From: Rouxiella chamberiensis
GTDB taxonomy: Bacteria; Pseudomonadota; Gammaproteobacteria; Enterobacterales; Enterobacteriaceae
NCBI RefSeq assembly: GCF_026967475.1
Contig: NZ_CP114058.1
Coordinates: 4,526,001-4,590,000 of the forward strand
Length of the DNA stretch: 64,000 bases
Reading direction: 5' to 3'
Made by a program: the position numbers and the translations under genes. This document shows positions 30,443 through 40,786 of this stretch, piece by piece. A model generated the notes under the pieces. That model ran no database searches. It was not told the DNA's origin and saw only the letters and a program-made list of their open reading frames with translations. Each line of letters begins with the position of its first letter. Within the stretch, counting starts at the first letter, position 1.

Positions 30443-32611
30443 ATGCTCTATCGGTTGTTATATTCATTTTTTCGCGCATTTTTTAAGCTGATTTTTCGCG
30501 TCAGTGTGACGCCTGCCCATGCGCAGTTCAACTACCCGAAGATGCTGCTGACTCCAAACCACGTGTCGTTTATCGATGCCGTGCTGCTGGTCCTGTTTCT
30601 ACCGATAAAACCGGTGTTCGCCGTCTATTCCAACATTACCGAAAGCTGGTATATGCGCTGGCTCAAGCCTCATGTCGACTTCGTGCCGCTGGATCCGACC
30701 AAACCGATGGCTATCAAGCGCCTGATGCGCGAAATCGAGAAGGGGCGTCCGGTCATCGTGTTTCCCGAGGGACGCATTACCGTCACCGGTTCATTGATGA
30801 AAATTTATGACGGTGCCGGATTCGTTGCCGCCAAATCGCAGGCGGCGGTGATCCCCATTCGCATCGACGGCGCTGAATTCACGATTTTCAGCCGTTTGTT
30901 CGGCAGCTTCAAGCTGCGCTGGTTCCCGAAAATTACCCTTAATATTCTGCCGGCACAGACGGTGCCGATGCCCGATGCTCCTCGCGCCCGCGACCGCCGC
31001 ATGCTGGCGGGTCAGCATCTGCACAGCATGATGATGGAAGCGCGGATGGCGACTCGTCCACCCGAAACCTTGTATCAGGCCTTTCTGTCGGCCCAGACCC
31101 GTTATGGTCGCCGTAAACCCTGTATCGCCGATATCGCCTTCAAGGAAGACAGTTATCAGGGGCTGCTGAAGAAATCTCTCGGCGTGAGCCGCATCCTTCA
31201 GCGCTTCACCGAGGAGGGCGAGCACGTCGGCATGTTGCTTCCCAATGCGACCATCACCGCCGCGGCGATTTTCGGGGCCTCGATGCGCAATCGCATTCCG
31301 GCTCTCCTTAATTACACCTCCGGTGCAAAAGGGCTGAAAAGCGCGGCCAGAGCGGCGCAAATCAAGACTATCGTCACTTCCCGACAGTTTCTGGAGAAAG
31401 GCAAGCTGACCCAGCTGCCGGAGCAGGTGACCGAGGTGAAGTGGGTCTATCTTGAAGACCTTAAAGATACCGTCACGCGGGAAGACAAGCTGTGGATCCT
31501 TTATCACCTGATTTTCCCCCGCAAGGCGATGCTCCCGCAGCAACCCGATGATGCGGCGCTGGTGCTGTTTACGTCCGGGTCGGAAGGCAATCCCAAGGGG
31601 GTGGTTCACTCGCACGCCAGTTTGCTGGCCAACGTCGAACAAATCCGCACCGTTGCCGACTTTACCCCGCGTGACCGCTTTATGTCGGCACTGCCGCTGT
31701 TCCATGCCTTTGGCCTGACGGTGGGGCTGTTTACGCCGCTGATGACCGGTGCCCGCGTGTTTCTCTATCCAAGTCCGCTGCATTACCGCATTGTGCCGGA
31801 ACTGGTTTACGACCAGAACTGCAACGTGCTGTTCGGCACCTCGACCTTCCTTGGCAACTATGCCAAATTCGCACACCCCTATGATTTTGCACGGGTTCGC
31901 TATGTTGTTGCAGGCGCCGAAAAACTTTCCGACAGTACCCGCGAGATTTGGCAGAACAAGTTCGGGCTGCGCATTCTCGAAGGTTATGGCGTAACCGAAT
32001 GCGCCCCTGTAGTGGCTATCAATGTGCCGATGGCGGCCAAGGTGAATACGGTCGGCAAAATCTTGCCGGGCATGACTTCGCGTCTGCTGCCCGTTCAAGG
32101 CATCGACAAGGGCGGGCGATTGCAGTTACGCGGCCCGAATATCATGAAAGGCTATTTGCGGGTTGAAAATCCCGGCGTGCTCGAGACGCCGTCGGCCGAA
32201 AATGCCCAGGGTGAGGTCGAACAGGGCTGGTATGACACCGGCGATATCGTCACGCTCGACGAGCAGGGTTACTGCGCCATTCGCGGCCGCGTAAAACGTT
32301 TCGCCAAGCTGGCCGGTGAAATGATTTCGCTCGAAAGCGTGGAACAGCTGGCGCTCAATGTTTCTCCCGACGCACAGCATGCGGCGACTTCGCGCACCGA
32401 CAGTGCCAAAGGCGAAGCGCTGGTGCTGTTTACGACCGACAGCGAGCTCAAGCGTGATCAACTGTCCAGAAGCGCCCGCGAAATGGGCATTCCCGAACTT
32501 GCGGTGCCGCGTGACATTCGCGTAGTAAAAGCCCTGCCGTTACTCGGCAGCGGAAAACCTGACTTTGTGACCCTGCGCGAAATGGCAGAAAAACCGGAGA
32601 ATGAAGCATGA
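30443..32611 (+). CDS. aas: Aas: 2-acyl-glycerophosphoethanolamine acyltransferase / acyl-ACP synthetase
   Basis: The 722-residue bifunctional inner-membrane enzyme re-acylates lyso-phosphatidylethanolamine. The N-terminal acyltransferase has '[10 protein letters not shown]' (HX4D) and '[13 protein letters not shown]'. The C-terminal acyl-activating domain has the AMP-binding '[19 protein letters not shown]' and '[17 protein letters not shown]', '[13 protein letters not shown]'. Length matches E. coli Aas (719). GAGGAGAA precedes the ATG. The stop overlaps lplT (ATGA), whose product flips the lysolipid substrate inward. Confidence 0.96.
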   Translation: MLYRLLYSFFRAFFKLIFRVSVTPAHAQFNYPKMLLTPNHVSFIDAVLLVLFLPIKPVFAVYSNITESWYMRWLKPHVDFVPLDPTKPMAIKRLMREIEKGRPVIVFPEGRITVTGSLMKIYDGAGFVAAKSQAAVIPIRIDGAEFTIFSRLFGSFKLRWFPKITLNILPAQTVPMPDAPRARDRRMLAGQHLHSMMMEARMATRPPETLYQAFLSAQTRYGRRKPCIADIAFKEDSYQGLLKKSLGVSRILQRFTEEGEHVGMLLPNATITAAAIFGASMRNRIPALLNYTSGAKGLKSAARAAQIKTIVTSRQFLEKGKLTQLPEQVTEVKWVYLEDLKDTVTREDKLWILYHLIFPRKAMLPQQPDDAALVLFTSGSEGNPKGVVHSHASLLANVEQIRTVADFTPRDRFMSALPLFHAFGLTVGLFTPLMTGARVFLYPSPLHYRIVPELVYDQNCNVLFGTSTFLGNYAKFAHPYDFARVRYVVAGAEKLSDSTREIWQNKFGLRILEGYGVTECAPVVAINVPMAAKVNTVGKILPGMTSRLLPVQGIDKGGRLQLRGPNIMKGYLRVENPGVLETPSAENAQGEVEQGWYDTGDIVTLDEQGYCAIRGRVKRFAKLAGEMISLESVEQLALNVSPDAQHAATSRTDSAKGEALVLFTTDSELKRDQLSRSAREMGIPELAVPRDIRVVKALPLLGSGKPDFVTLREMAEKPENEA

Positions 32612-33811
32612 GCAAGCCTTTGGGGAGCCAGTTTCCCCTGATGTCGCGCGGTATGACTGCCGTGATTGTTGCCCAGTTTTTATCGGCCTTCGGCGATAAC
32701 GCGCTGCTGTTTGCGACGCTGGCCCTGATTAAACAGGAGCTTTATCCCGACTGGAGCCAGCCTATTCTGCAAATGGCGTTTGTCGCGGCCTACATCATTT
32801 TGGCGCCTTTTGTCGGGCAGTTTGCCGACAGCTTCGCCAAAGGACGGGTCATGATGGTCGCCAACGGGCTTAAACTGCTGGGTGCGCTGGTTATCTGCTT
32901 TGGCTTCAATCCCTTTCTCGGCTATGCGCTGGTGGGCGTGGGGGCGGCGGCCTATTCCCCGGCCAAATACGGCATTCTGGGTGAAATCACCTCGGGCGAT
33001 CAGCTGGTCAAGGCGAACGGCTTGATGGAGTCTTCAACCATTGCCGCCATTCTGCTCGGCTCGGTTGCCGGGGGCGCATTGGCAGATTGGCATATTACGG
33101 CAGCCTTGATTATCTGTGGATTGGCGTATGCCGCTGCCGTCGCCGCCAATATCTTTATTCCAAAACTGGCGGCTGCGCGACCGGGGCAATCCTGGCATCC
33201 ACGTCGCATGTCTTCCCGCTTTTTCAGCGCCTGTAACACGCTTTGGCGAGATGCCGACACGCGCTTCTCTTTAGTGGGAACCAGCCTGGTTCTGGGGCGC
33301 TGGGGTTACGCTGCGTTTTCTGCTGGTGCTGTGGGTGCCGGTGGCTCTGGGGATAAGCGATAACACCACGCCGACGCTTTTGAACGCGATGGTCGCCGTC
33401 GGGATCGTGCTGGGCGCGGGCGCGGCGGCACGTCTGGTTACGTTAAAAACCGTTAAACGCTGTCTGCCGGCCGGCATCGGTATCGGCGTGGTCGTGGTGC
33501 TGTTCAGCCTGCAACACAATATGCTCAATGCCTATGTCCTGCTGGCGCTGATTGGCGTGCTGGGCGGCTTTTTTGTGGTGCCTCTGAATGCCTTGTTACA
33601 GCATCTTGGCAAAGAGACGGTCGGTGCAGGGAATGCGATTGCGGTGCAGAACCTCGGCGAAAATACGGCGATGTTGCTGATGTTGGGGCTCTATTCGCTA
33701 GTGGTGATGCTGGGCGCACCGGTGGTTGCCATTGGCGTAGGATTCGGCGTCGTGTTTGCCCTGGCCATCGCCGTATTGTGGGCCTGGCAAATCAAGCAGA
33801 AACGCCGCTAG
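32608..33811 (+). CDS. lplT: Lysophospholipid transporter LplT, frameshifted
   Basis: An MFS-type flippase of about 400 residues that brings lysophospholipids to Aas. The first part, '[20 protein letters not shown]' to 'RFSLVGTSL', and the second, '[20 protein letters not shown]' to '[11 protein letters not shown]', are in different frames. At 33288-33289 CCTGGTTC should read CCTGTTC: removing one G restores '[20 protein letters not shown]', as in E. coli LplT (397 residues). Overlaps aas by four bases. The intact surroundings argue for a consensus error. Confidence 0.9.
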
Positions 33812-33824
33812 TTTTTCGCAAAGT

Positions 33825-33851
33825 AAAAGGGCGCATCGAGCGCCCTTTTTT
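33825..33851. terminator. Bidirectional terminator between lplT and tas
   Basis: GGGCGC (33829-33834) and GCGCCC (33840-33845) form a 6-bp stem with loop ATCGA, with AAAA to the left and T6 to the right. It lies between convergent genes. Confidence 0.85.
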
Positions 33852-33867
33852 CGTCATTATTCGCCGA

Positions 33868-34908
33868 TTATGGCGCAGGAATGGTGAAACGTTTGTGGAT
33901 CTCTTCCAGCGCGTTGATAACGTCTTCATCCAGCGTCAGATCCTGACTGTCGATATTAATCTTCAGCTGTTCCATCGTGGTGGCGCCCAGCAAGGTGCTG
34001 GCCACGAAAGGTTGCTGACGAACAAAGGCCAGCGCCATCTGCGAGGGATCCAGATTCAGTTTCTGCGCCAAACCGACATACTCCGCGACCGCCGCCTGTG
34101 ATTGCGGCGAAGAATAACGGGTAAAGCGGCTAAACAGGGTGTTACGCGCCCCGGCCGGTTTTGCCCCGTTAAGGTATTTGCCGCTCAGCGTACCAAATGC
34201 CAGACTGGAATAGGCCAGCAGCTCAACGCCTTCGTGCTGACTGATTTCCGCCAAACCAACCTCGAAGCTGCGGTTCAGCAGGCTATACGGGTTTTGAATG
34301 GAAACGATGCGCGGCAGGTCGTGTTTTTCGGCCAGTTGCAGATAACGCATCACGCCCCAGGGCGTTTCATTGGAGACGCCGATATAACGAATCTTGCCTG
34401 CACGCACTTGCTCATTCAGCGCTTCCAGCGTTTCCAGCAGCGTGATTGGCGAATTATCCGGGCTGTAGGTGTAACCCAGTTTGCCGAAGAAATTGGTCGG
34501 ACGCTGTGGCCAATGCAGCTGGTACAGGTCGATGTAATCGGTATTCAGGCGTTTCAGGCTGGCATCCAGCGCGGCGCGGATATTTTTGCGATCGAGCACC
34601 TGACCCGGACGAATAGAGGCATCGTTGCCGCGCGAAGGTCCGGCAACCTTGCTCGCGAGGATGATTTTTTCACGATTACCGCGCGCCTTGATCCAGCTTC
34701 CTATATAGCTTTCAGTCAGCCCCTGCGTCTCGGGACGCGGAGGAACCGGATACATCTCGGCGGTATCGATAAGGTTAATGCCTGCCGCGAGGGCATAATC
34801 GAGCTGCTGGTGAGCTTCGGCTTCACTGTTCTGTTCACCATAAGTCATGGTGCCCAATCCCAGTACGCTCACTTCTAAAGAACTATGGGGTATACGGTGA
34901 TATTGCAT
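33868..34908 (-). CDS. tas: NADP(H)-dependent aldo-keto reductase Tas
   Basis: The 346-residue AKR-fold oxidoreductase is the same length as E. coli Tas. It begins 'MQYHRIPHSSLEVSVLGLGT' and has the catalytic set 'LIDTAEMYPVPPRPETQGL' (Asp, Tyr), 'ILASKVAGPSRG' (Lys) and 'IDLYQLHWPQRPTNFFGKLG' (His). The physiological substrate is not known; E. coli tas was found as a suppressor of tyrosine auxotrophy. It stands between lplT and ygdR as in E. coli. Confidence 0.95.
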   Translation of the reverse strand: MQYHRIPHSSLEVSVLGLGTMTYGEQNSEAEAHQQLDYALAAGINLIDTAEMYPVPPRPETQGLTESYIGSWIKARGNREKIILASKVAGPSRGNDASIRPGQVLDRKNIRAALDASLKRLNTDYIDLYQLHWPQRPTNFFGKLGYTYSPDNSPITLLETLEALNEQVRAGKIRYIGVSNETPWGVMRYLQLAEKHDLPRIVSIQNPYSLLNRSFEVGLAEISQHEGVELLAYSSLAFGTLSGKYLNGAKPAGARNTLFSRFTRYSSPQSQAAVAEYVGLAQKLNLDPSQMALAFVRQQPFVASTLLGATTMEQLKINIDSQDLTLDEDVINALEEIHKRFTIPAP

Positions 34909-35132
34909 TGCCTGTCTTCCTTAGTGTCTGAGAATGTCTGGCTGCGCTTGAAAGTGGGGGCCGCAGAGGCTTCGCCGGCGCGTAGCACAGTCTTTTATAA
35001 CCAAAAAAGCGCGTATCGGAGCAGCCACGCATGATTGACTATATACAACGGATGCCAGAGGGGGAAGGGCAAACGGGGAAAGCGCTCGTTTTGCTACGTG
35101 CGCCATATTGCGTGAAAGGGAGACGGCGTCTG

Positions 35133-35169
35133 ACAACAATACCGTCCTGCTTCAAGCCGGTATTGTTGT
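35133..35169. repeat. 12-bp perfect inverted repeat downstream of ygdR
   Basis: ACAACAATACCG (35133-35144) pairs perfectly with CGGTATTGTTGT (35158-35169) over a 13-base loop. It begins 33 bases beyond the ygdR stop on the minus strand. Neither side has a T-run, so it is not a standard terminator; it may protect the ygdR mRNA 3' end. Confidence 0.6.
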
Positions 35170-35201
35170 TGGAAAACAAGATAAGGCACGGATGAAGCCG
35201 T

Positions 35202-35420
35202 TCAGCGCTTCATTATTTGCGAGACCTGATCGTTATTGATCTGGCGTTCATTACCCTGAGCATCTTCATAACTCAGCAAGCCCGTATTACTGTCGAGTTC
35301 GGGTTTGCCCTCGGTTAATATAATGTTGCCGTCTTTGGTGGCAATAACATAATCGCTGGAACATCCCATCAATGTAAACGCAATACCTACCGCACCGACA
35401 AGCCTGATAGCATTTTTCAT
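35202..35420 (-). CDS. ygdR: YgdR, small YgdI/YgdR-family lipoprotein
   Basis: The 72-residue DUF903 protein has a lipoprotein signal '[20 protein letters not shown]' (lipobox LMGC) and the family core '[20 protein letters not shown]' ... '[16 protein letters not shown]'. Function is unknown; it should be anchored to a membrane facing the periplasm. A paralogue (ygdI) lies at 63236 in this window. E. coli has ygdQ between ygdR and mutH; here it is missing. Confidence 0.93.
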   Translation of the reverse strand: MKNAIRLVGAVGIAFTLMGCSSDYVIATKDGNIILTEGKPELDSNTGLLSYEDAQGNERQINNDQVSQIMKR

Positions 35421-35510
35421 AGCATGACCTCTGGATTCAGTCCGAAATAGACCCCTTTGATAAGATTAGCAAAGAAATGGGTCGGCCTGACAACGCCGCC
35501 TTCAAAGATT

Positions 35511-36197
35511 TCAGAGCAAGAAATGACGCGCCAGCAGCTGGCGGGTAAAGTTCTTCTTGATGTAAAAACCACGCGGTAACGTCATGATAGGTTGCCCTTT
35601 TTCGCCAATGGCTTCCGTTCTGGCCTTGTTGTTGGCCGCCTTGGGTCGAAGCTGCAATACTTCACCGTGACGTGCCGTTATGCTTTCCACTTTGCCCAGA
35701 ACGATAAGATCCATCAGTTCTTCCCAATCCTGTTGCAGCTGATGTTCTTCTTCTACCGAAGGACTCCAGAGTAATGGCGTGCCGATACGACGTACCGAGA
35801 GCGGAATTTGCCGCTCACCTTCCACTGGAATCCACAGCACGCGGGCCAATTTATGACGAACATGACTGCTCTCCCAGGTTACGCCACTGTTACCCGTCAG
35901 TGGCGCGACACAAACAAAGGTGGTTTCCAGCGGATTGCCCGTACTGTCGATAGGGATCGTTTTCAGTTCAACGCCGATTTCCGGGAAATCCTGTTCCGGT
36001 TTACTTCCTGCACTTGCTCCTAAATACACTTCCAGCAACATGCCGACCCAGCCTTTTTCCCTTTTCAAATCCTTGGGAATAGGCAAGCCAGCCCGCTCTG
36101 CAAGCTCTCCGAGTGTATAACCGGCCAATGACTGGGCGCGCAAAAGCAACGCATGTTCGTCATGAGGAGGTTCGAAGGCAGGTAAGGGAATCGACAT
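35511..36197 (-). CDS. mutH: DNA mismatch repair endonuclease MutH
   Basis: The 228-residue GATC endonuclease nicks the unmethylated new strand in MutS/MutL-directed repair. The active site '[15 protein letters not shown]' supplies Asp, Glu and Lys (D-x6-E-x-K). '[20 protein letters not shown]' and '[14 protein letters not shown]' match E. coli MutH (229). It is divergent from rppH across a long region carrying DnaA boxes and several GATC sites. The frame is intact. Confidence 0.96.
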   Translation of the reverse strand: MSIPLPAFEPPHDEHALLLRAQSLAGYTLGELAERAGLPIPKDLKREKGWVGMLLEVYLGASAGSKPEQDFPEIGVELKTIPIDSTGNPLETTFVCVAPLTGNSGVTWESSHVRHKLARVLWIPVEGERQIPLSVRRIGTPLLWSPSVEEEHQLQQDWEELMDLIVLGKVESITARHGEVLQLRPKAANNKARTEAIGEKGQPIMTLPRGFYIKKNFTRQLLARHFLL

Positions 36198-36391
36198 AAA
36201 ACACTCGTCCAGAGTTGGTTAAAAAATGCACAGCAGGCAGCGCAATTAAAAATTAAAATCCATGCACTGTGATTAAGCTGAATAATAGCATGATTTGTCG
36301 CAGGTTTTTTCCCCTAAATCGCGTAGGGCAATGTCCGTTCGTTGAGTTGATCACCCGTTGAAGGGCACAATGAACAGGATCTTCCACCTAC

Positions 36392-36715
36392 TTATCCACA
36401 GAAAACTTGGATAAGCAGCTTAAAACCTAACACTGTTTCCATTTACAGGCTTGACGAGGGGGTTTTTATGAGGTTTTGTCCCATATATGACCTGAAACTG
36501 AGTTTTCTCTGTGGATAAAATCAACATTGTGTGATCTTTCGCCAGTTTAGGATCTCTCTACAAATACACGTGAGGTCAGCGGCGCGTCAAGCCGGTGGAT
36601 ATCTTATTATCTTATTGTAATTTAAATGATTAATTTTATTTTTTCGTGGGTATAAAGATAGGGTCCAATTAGTTTTACCCCTCTTACTCTTATGTTCTTC
36701 ACATACCTATCCACA
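36392..36715. promoter_or_regulatory. DnaA-box cluster in the mutH-rppH intergenic region
   Basis: TTATCCACA occurs at 36392-36400 and, inverted, at 36510-36518. CTATCCACA (one mismatch) is at 36707-36715, and TTGGATAAG (inverted TTATCCAA) at 36408-36416. An AT-rich tract spans about 36600-36660, and GATC occurs at 36349, 36378, 36533 and 36551. This cluster could bind DnaA and tie mutH or rppH expression to replication, or act as a DnaA reservoir. It is not oriC by context. The rest of the 690-base intergenic region shows no gene. Confidence 0.6.
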
Positions 36716-36890
36716 GAAAAAGTGAATAAAATTCCCGAAACGGGGAAAGGTCTGTTTATAACTTTGGTGTTTTGCATAAGTTATCCCGCTTTTCCCCATT
36801 TGAACTGAGTGATAAGCAGTGGTTTACCGCCTGTTGGTAGTATGAAACAATCAGAGTATCTATGCATTTAAAGCTTATCGAGGTAGTCCG

Positions 36891-37418
36891 GTGATCGATG
36901 ATGATGGCTACCGCCCGAATGTTGGTATCGTAATCTGTGACAAGCAGGGGCAAGTTCTATGGGCCCGCCGGTATGGACAGCACTCCTGGCAGTTCCCGCA
37001 AGGGGGAATCAACCCCGGCGAAACTGCCGAGCAAGCCATGTATCGTGAACTGTTTGAGGAAGTGGGACTAAGTAGAAAAGACGTTCGTATTCTGGCTTCG
37101 ACTCGCAACTGGTTACGTTATAAATTGCCAAAACGTTTGGTGCGTTGGGATACAAAGCCGGTCTGTATCGGCCAAAAGCAAAAATGGTTCCTGCTACAGC
37201 TCATGTGTAATGATGCAGACATCAATATGCAACGCAGCAGTACGCCCGAATTTGACGGGTGGCGCTGGGTGAGTTTCTGGTATCCGGTGCGTCAGGTTGT
37301 GTCTTTCAAACGTGACGTTTATCGCCGGGTAATGAAGGAGTTTTCCACTACTGTGATGCCAATGCAGGAGGTGCCGGTTAACCGCACGCCTCCCGCGTAT
37401 CGTCGAAAAAGAGGCTAA
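36891..37418 (+). CDS. rppH: RNA 5'-pyrophosphohydrolase RppH
   Basis: The 175-residue Nudix hydrolase removes pyrophosphate from mRNA 5' ends and triggers RNase E decay. The Nudix box is '[20 protein letters not shown]' followed by VGL. The start is GTG ('[15 protein letters not shown]'), as in E. coli. It lies 12 bases before ptsP and is likely co-transcribed with it. Confidence 0.97.
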   Translation: MIDDDGYRPNVGIVICDKQGQVLWARRYGQHSWQFPQGGINPGETAEQAMYRELFEEVGLSRKDVRILASTRNWLRYKLPKRLVRWDTKPVCIGQKQKWFLLQLMCNDADINMQRSSTPEFDGWRWVSFWYPVRQVVSFKRDVYRRVMKEFSTTVMPMQEVPVNRTPPAYRRKRG

Positions 37419-37429
37419 GTCACGAAGAA

Positions 37430-39675
37430 ATGCTCACGCGGTTGCGGGAAATTGTTGAAAAGGTAGCGATGGCGTCCAGCCTGAATGATGCACTGGATGT
37501 TCTGGTTAATGAAACCTGCCTGGCGATGGACACCGAAGTGTGTTCAATTTATCTCGCAGATAACGATCGACGTTGTTACTACCTGATGGCGACGCGAGGC
37601 TTGAAAAAGCCTCGTGGGCGCACTATCGCACTCGCTTTCGATGAAGGTGTCGTTGGATTGGTCGGGCGTCTGGCCGAGCCTATCAACCTTGCCGATGCCC
37701 AGAGCCACCCCAGTTTCAAATATATTCCCCAGGTAAAAGAAGATCTGTTTCGATCTTTTCTTGGCGTACCCGTTATTCATCGCCGTCAACTGTTGGGCGT
37801 TCTGGTTATTCAGCAGCGCGAACACCGCCAGTTCGATGAAAGCGAAGAGTCTTTCATGGTTACGCTGGCCACGCAGATGGCGGCCATTCTTTCGCAGGCG
37901 CAGCTCAACGTATTATACGGCCGCTTTCGTCAGACTCGCGTCAAGGCATTGCCAGCTTCTCCGGGCGTGGCTATCGGTACGGGTTGGCAGGACAGCAATC
38001 AGCCTTCGCTCGACCATATCTATATGGCCTCAACGCTTGATCCGGTGCGTGAACGCGAGCGCCTGACCCGTGCACTGGAAGACGCGGGCGCCGAGTTCCG
38101 CCGATTCAGCAAACGTTTTACCGCCAGTGCGCAAAAAGAAAGTGCGGCCATTTTCGACCTTTATTCGCATTTGTTAAATGACGCGCGGCTCAAACGTGAG
38201 CTGTTTGCTGAAATCGATGCAGGTGCCGTAGCCGAATGGGCCGTAAAAAAGGTCGTCGAACACTTTGCCGCGCAGTTTGCCAGCCTGCAGGACACTTACC
38301 TGCGCGAACGTGGCAGTGATCTTCGCGCGCTCGGACAACGTCTGGTATTTCATCTTGACGACACGGCGCAGGGCGATACTCAATGGCCCGAAAACTTTAT
38401 TCTGGTAGCCGATGAGCTGACTGCCACGCTGCTGGCCGAAATGCCGCAGGATCGCCTTAAGGGCGTAGTCGTGCGTGACGGCGCGGCCAACTCCCACGCC
38501 GCGATACTGGTTCGCGCGATGGGTATTCCGACCGTCATGGGTGCCGATATCCAGCCATCGTTGCTGAATCAGCGCCAATTGATTGTCGACGGTTATCGCG
38601 GTGAATTGCTTATCGACCCCGAACCCGTGCTGGTCAAAGAATATCGTCGACTCATCAGCGAAGAGATGGAGCTGAGCGAGCGCGCCGAAAGCGACGTTGA
38701 ACAACCCGGTAAACTGCAAAGCGGCGAGCGGATTCAGGTGATGCTCAACGCAGGCCTGAGTGCCGACCACGAAAAGCGCTTTGGTGGTCGTGTCGACGGC
38801 ATCGGGCTTTACCGCACCGAAATTCCTTTTATGCTGCAAAGCGGCTTCCCGTCGGAAGAAGAGCAGGTGGCGCAATATCAGGGCATGCTGCAACTGTTTC
38901 CGGCCAAGCCGGTCACTTTACGAACGCTGGATATCGGCTCGGATAAACAGCTGCCCTACATGCCCATCAGCGAAGAAAACCCTTGTCTTGGCTGGCGCGG
39001 GATTCGCATAACGCTGGATCAACCCGAAATCTTCCTGATTCAGGTCAGGGCGATGCTGCGCGCCAACGCCGCGACCGGCAATCTTGGCATTCTGTTACCG
39101 ATGATAACCAGCCTCGAAGAAATCGACGAAGCGCGCCGGTTGATTGACCGTGCCGGACGCGAAGTCGAAGAGGCGTTGGGTTATGCGCAGCCCAAACCAC
39201 GTATTGGCGTGATGATTGAAGTGCCCTCAATGATTTTCATGCTGCCTTCGCTGGCTGGCAGAGTCGATTTTATATCGGTTGGTACCAATGACTTGACGCA
39301 GTATCTGCTGGCGGTCGATCGTAACAACACCCGTGTTGCGGGTCTCTATGACAGTCTGCATCCAGCCATGCTGCGTGTGCTCAACCAAATCGTACGCGAC
39401 AGCGAAGCGGCAGGTATCGATCTCAGCCTCTGCGGTGAGATGGCGGGAGATCCTATGGGCGCGCTACTTTTAATCGGCCTCGGCTATCGCAATCTCAGCA
39501 TGAACGGACGCAGTATCGCGCGTGTTAAATACCTGCTTCGCCAGATTGATGTCACTGAAGCTCAAGAGTTGGCAAAGCATGCGCTCAAGGCGCAATTCAC
39601 CGCCGAAGTGCGTCATATGACGGCAGCCTTTATGGAGCGCAGAGGCCTTGGGGGCTTATCCGCGGCGGAAAGTAG
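37430..39675 (+). CDS. ptsP: PtsP, enzyme I of the nitrogen PTS, with frameshift at the last codons
   Basis: PEP-protein phosphotransferase that starts the EI-Ntr/NPr/EIIA-Ntr relay. An N-terminal GAF domain ('FDEGVVGLVGRLAEPINLAD'), the phospho-His domain ('VVRDGAANSHAAILVRAMG') and the PEP-binding TIM barrel ('GIGLYRTEIPFMLQSGFPSE', 'SLCGEMAGDPMGALL') are all present. As given, the frame runs past the family end to 39799. At about 39657 CTTATCCGC should read CTTAATCCGC; with that A the protein ends 'MERRGLGGLIRGGK' at TAG 39673-39675, giving 748 residues, the E. coli length exactly. A terminator follows at 39702. The extension is therefore artificial. Confidence 0.93.
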
Positions 39676-39701
39676 GGTCACTCCACCTCTAGACTTGCTG
39701 G

Positions 39702-39747
39702 AAAGTCTCGAATTGTTAATGTGTTACATGACGACGAGACTTTTTTT
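39702..39747 (+). terminator. rho-independent terminator after rppH-ptsP
   Basis: AAAGTCTCG (39702-39710) pairs with CGAGACTTT (39735-39743) over a 24-base loop, with seven T at 39741-39747. It falls inside the frameshifted read-through of ptsP, supporting the corrected stop at 39675. Confidence 0.7.
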
Positions 39748-39767
39748 ACAGATCTTTTCCCTCGCGG

Positions 39768-39800
39768 TTGAACCAGAGTTCTGTGCTCTTATGCTATGAT
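39768..39800 (+). promoter_or_regulatory. lgt: Possible lgt-thyA promoter
   Basis: TTGAAC (39768-39773) and TATGCT (39790-39795) are spaced 16 bases, with an overlapping TATGAT at 39795-39800. It follows the ptsP terminator and precedes lgt by about 110 bases. Confidence 0.35.
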
Positions 39801-39909
39801 TCGCATCCTCTGGCCTTGAGTCAATCAATCAGATAACGACCCTTGATTTGTTATCTTATTGATTAAAAGTTACTTTTGGCGCACATCAACATACAATTTG
39901 TGGTGATAG

Positions 39910-40780
39910 ATGAGTAACAGCTATCTGGCGTTTCCCAAGTTTGATCCGGTCATCTTCTCCCTCGGCCCGGTTTCACTTCACTGGTACGGCTTGATGTATC
40001 TGGTAGGTTTCCTCTTTGCCATGTGGCTTGCCGTGCGTCGCGCCAACAAGCCCGGCAGCGGATGGAAAAAGGAAGAAGTCGAAAACCTGCTGTACGCGGG
40101 CTTCCTTGGCGTTTTCGTTGGTGGCCGCGTTGGCTACGTTCTGTTCTATAATCTGCCCCTGTTCCTCGATAACCCTCTGTATCTGTTCAAGGTATGGGAC
40201 GGCGGAATGTCGTTCCATGGCGGCCTGATTGGCGTCATTCTGGTCATGCTGTGGTTTGCACGCCGTACCAAACGGACCTTCTTCCAGGTTTCAGACTTTA
40301 TTGCTCCACTCATCCCGTTTGGTCTGGGTGCGGGTCGTCTCGGCAACTTCATCAACGGTGAGCTTTGGGGCCGTGTCACTACCGATGTACCTTGGGCAAT
40401 GCTGTTCCCAGGCTCACACGATGAAGACGTGGCGATCGCTGCCGCCGATCCTAAATGGCAGCCGCTGCTTAACCAGTACGGCGTTTCTGCCGCGCCACCC
40501 TTCACAAATTTATGAATTGCTGCTTGAGGGCGTGGTGCTGTTTATCATCCTCAACCTGTTTATTCGCAAGCCGCGCCCGATGGGCAGCGTCTCTGGACTG
40601 TTCCTGATTTTCTATGGCGCATTCCGCATTATTGTCGAACATTTCCGCCAGCCGGATGCCCAGCTCGGCTTGTTCGATGGCGTTATCAGCATGGGGCAAA
40701 TTCTCTCCATCCCGATGATCGTCTTTGGTATCATTATGTTCGTCTGGGCCTACCGTCGCCCGCAGAAACAATTGTCTTGA
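39910..40780 (+). CDS. lgt: Prolipoprotein diacylglyceryl transferase Lgt, frameshifted
   Basis: A membrane enzyme of about 289 residues that attaches diacylglycerol to the lipobox Cys of prolipoproteins, the first step of maturation. '[20 protein letters not shown]' and the Lgt signature '[20 protein letters not shown]' are in the first frame; '[20 protein letters not shown]' and '[17 protein letters not shown]' in the second. An extra T at 40484-40486 (GTTTCTG for GTTCTG) causes the switch; without it '[15 protein letters not shown]' is restored. Lgt is essential in E. coli, and this window encodes many lipoproteins, so a true null is implausible. thyA follows after six bases. Confidence 0.93.
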
Positions 40781-40786
40781 GGTAAT

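Noticed and set aside
34921..35139. 72-codon minus-strand frame just upstream of tas
   Set aside because: Low-complexity translation without a ribosome site or recognisable domain; more likely the tas leader.
36340..36720. Chromosomal replication origin
   Set aside because: DnaA boxes and an AT-rich tract are present, but the context (mutH/rppH) is not the oriC neighbourhood (mnmG/mioC) of Enterobacterales, and 13-mer repeats are not evident.
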